The notes under the pieces are model-generated. The model saw only the letters and a program-made list of their open reading frames with translations. It made no database searches and was not told the origin of the DNA. DNA of 64,000 bases from NCBI GenBank assembly GCA_023151185.1, contig JAKLJL010000003.1, forward strand, positions 186,001 through 250,000. The letters run 5' to 3'. Below, in pieces: positions 62,514 through 64,000 of the stretch (position 1 is the first letter of the stretch; every line of letters starts with the position of its first letter). A program made the translations under genes and the position numbers. Source of the DNA: Bacteroidota bacterium (GTDB lineage Bacteria > Bacteroidota > JABWAT01).

Positions 62514-63958
62514 ACCCACCGGCTTTCCTCCGCCTTGCTGCAGAAGAGGTTCGGTTTCCCGGGCAATCGGATCTTGCTGCCTTCTTTTCGGGTGCCGACC
62601 CGGTTGAATCACTGGCCGCATTGATTTTCCTTTCGGGGAAAAAGACTAGACCACCGGTTACACCGTCAAAATTAAAAAACTATCTGTCCCGGATAACAGG
62701 ATACCCTTCCTGGCTGATTCAGGATTCTGCAGGACTGACTAAAAATCTGACCGAACTTGCCGCAGCTCTGACAACCGGACAATCGTCTCCCTCCGGAATA
62801 CCGGCACGGGAGATTTTTGCCTGGTTCTCTGGGGACCCGGGAAATGGAGCTCATTTTCCGGAAAGCCTGCTTGACCTGCTGTCCCGTGCAGACCGGATTG
62901 AACGGGAACTCCTTCTTGGTCTGCTGACTGGCCAGTTTGTCTCACCCTTTCAAAAACGGGACCTAATCCTTTCGTTCTGCCGGGTACATGGCTGCCATCC
63001 TTTCCCTGTAACCCGCAGGTTGTCCGGTTTTTCTTTCCGGGAAGATCCGGAAACTTTTCTGAAGCCTGAGGAACTTTCCGCCTCTCCCTTCCGGATTCCG
63101 TTCCCGGAATTCAGGGACGATTTTCCCATCACCCAACCCGGGGTTTCTGTAGAAGCTATCCCGGATGGAACCGAGAGCATGCTGCTTAGTACCGCAACAG
63201 AAATTCTGGCTGCAGACCGGGAGTTCATGGCAGTTGACCTGCCGGAAAAATCCGGTTATCCCCTATTTCCGGCTGATTCTGTTTTTACCGGCTGGAGTGT
63301 TCAGGACCGTCTGCCAAAAGGACCGGGTCGGAAATCCTGTGTGGTTCTTTCTGATTGCCTGATGTGGAAAGGGGAGTTGCTGGACCAGACTGAGTTTTCA
63401 GTCAGACGCCACCTGATTGAACAGATTTTGGAAAGTCAGCCCCCAACCGGAAATTTCAGTCTTTCGGAAGTCTATGAGGGGCTGACACCCGGGCAGGCCG
63501 GTGAGTTGATCCGCCAGCCGGAATTTAAGTCAGTATCCGGATTCAGAATCCGTGGGAAGACCGGATTTTCCGGCATTTTTCAAAAACCCGAAGGCGGGTA
63601 CTTTATTGCAGGTGCCCTGTATGTTCAAACCAGTGGATCTTCAGATCCGTCGGCTTATATTTGGACCGTGGGTGTCAGGCAGGGACAGACCTTCGTTCCT
63701 GCCGGGAAAGCCCATTTTCGTTTCAGCCCGGAAGAACAGGAGAGAGTAATCGGGTTTATCAAACTGAATACAGTTGAAAAAACCGGCCCGGTCCGGGTTT
63801 TAAAACCCGGATTGATTTTCGGGATGTTTTATGACCGTACCGTCCCTTCGACGAGGCATAAAGCAGGATTCAGACTGGAGGGGCTGAAAATAGTGGGTCT
63901 GTGCAGCGATAAAACCTGGGAGGAAATAACTGAAGCAGATCGGCTGAAACCGGTATAA
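62510..63958 (+). CDS. LigB-family ATP-dependent DNA ligase homolog, probably catalytically inactive
   Basis: A 482-residue protein aligning by eye with bacterial LigB/LigC-type ATP-dependent ligases: N-terminal DNA-binding domain (about 35-190; KLKNYLSRITGYPSWLIQDS), a degenerate adenylation domain (about 200-360), and an OB-fold (about 365-480; AGKAHFRFSPEEQERVIGFIKLNTVEKTGPVRV and TRHKAGFRLEGLKIVGL). Motif I KxDGxR is replaced: the only matching DG is in IPDGTE (217-222), so Lys is Ile and Arg is Glu. Motif IV EGxxxK reads SGFRIR and motif V is not recognisable. It may bind nicks without sealing. Its start overlaps the DUF4442 stop by ATGA. Confidence 0.7.
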   Translation: MNPPAFLRLAAEEVRFPGQSDLAAFFSGADPVESLAALIFLSGKKTRPPVTPSKLKNYLSRITGYPSWLIQDSAGLTKNLTELAAALTTGQSSPSGIPAREIFAWFSGDPGNGAHFPESLLDLLSRADRIERELLLGLLTGQFVSPFQKRDLILSFCRVHGCHPFPVTRRLSGFSFREDPETFLKPEELSASPFRIPFPEFRDDFPITQPGVSVEAIPDGTESMLLSTATEILAADREFMAVDLPEKSGYPLFPADSVFTGWSVQDRLPKGPGRKSCVVLSDCLMWKGELLDQTEFSVRRHLIEQILESQPPTGNFSLSEVYEGLTPGQAGELIRQPEFKSVSGFRIRGKTGFSGIFQKPEGGYFIAGALYVQTSGSSDPSAYIWTVGVRQGQTFVPAGKAHFRFSPEEQERVIGFIKLNTVEKTGPVRVLKPGLIFGMFYDRTVPSTRHKAGFRLEGLKIVGLCSDKTWEEITEADRLKPV

Positions 63959-63960
63959 AT

Positions 63961-63996
63961 AAAAAAGCCTCTGCACCTTACGGTACAGAGGCTTTC
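63961..63996 (+). terminator. Rho-independent terminator after the ligase homolog
   Basis: AAGCCTCTG and CAGAGGCTT form a stem of at least nine pairs (63965-63973 with 63986-63994) preceded by six A. The plus-strand T run is short (TTTC), so the downstream part, outside the window, may also be needed; the A run suits the opposite strand. Confidence 0.65.
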
Positions 63997-64000
63997 AAAA

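Noticed and set aside
1-64000. tRNA, rRNA, CRISPR arrays, transposases, phage genes
   Set aside because: No cloverleaf with CCA-end pattern, no regularly spaced repeats and no transposase or integrase motifs were found; gaps are short.

Overview
The window (64 kb) looks like chromosome from a Gram-negative member of the Bacteroidota / wider FCB group, possibly an Ignavibacteria-, Kapabacteria- or Balneola-like lineage. The evidence is: two proteins with type IX secretion (Por) C-terminal sorting domains carrying the PNPFNPET motif; a PorX-type response regulator with a PglZ domain; a leucine dehydrogenase and ClpC; a TonB-dependent receptor; and several promoters of the Bacteroidetes type (TTTG or TTG, 20 nt, TAnnTTTG). 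The tetranucleotide CCGG is strikingly common in the native genes. No rRNA, tRNA, CRISPR array or insertion sequence was seen, and no gap without a gene exceeds about 250 bases.

Layout. 1-10.4 kb holds housekeeping and secreted proteins: a TPR lipoprotein cut by the window edge, ruvB, an Rrf2 regulator abutting an SDR protein that has lost its catalytic Tyr and Lys, two tandem T9SS cargo paralogs whose last 244 bp are almost identical, and clpC. 10.5-15.6 kb runs on the plus strand: manA with a GH30 glycosidase, then obgE with dprA. 15.7-23.2 kb is a tightly packed minus-strand operon: a beta-lactamase-fold lipoprotein, a YbjN-like protein, a TonB receptor with a BtuF/BtuC/BtuD-like vitamin B12 (or siderophore) importer, leucine dehydrogenase and a small unknown protein. 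23.5-25.5 kb holds porX and tsaE.

25.6-61.3 kb is one large surface-polysaccharide locus on the plus strand. It begins with a regulator (winged helix plus degenerate nucleotidyltransferase domain) whose promoter overlaps a perfect 10-5-10 inverted repeat. It encodes the ABC exporter Wzm/Wzt, a nonulosonic-acid (sialic-acid-like) module (NeuB-cytidylyltransferase fusion, second NeuB, KdsC-like HAD phosphatase, SGNH protein), about a dozen glycosyltransferases, a WbsX protein, an aminotransferase plus PglD/NeuD acetyltransferase, an O-antigen polymerase/ligase-like membrane protein, an asparagine-synthase-like amidotransferase, and acyl-transfer functions (acyltransferase 3, MBOAT plus SGNH pair, hexapeptide acetyltransferases). 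Most genes overlap by ATGA, suggesting one very long transcript. Base composition falls sharply inside wzt (about 31.6 kb) and stays low through the nonulosonate genes, so this part looks imported by recombination within wzt. A second AT-rich gene lies at 48.6-49.8 kb.

61.3-64 kb holds a small secreted protein (minus strand), a DUF4442-like hotdog protein, and a LigB-family ATP-dependent DNA ligase homolog that appears to lack the nucleotidyl lysine, so it is probably a pseudo-enzyme. A terminator closes the window.
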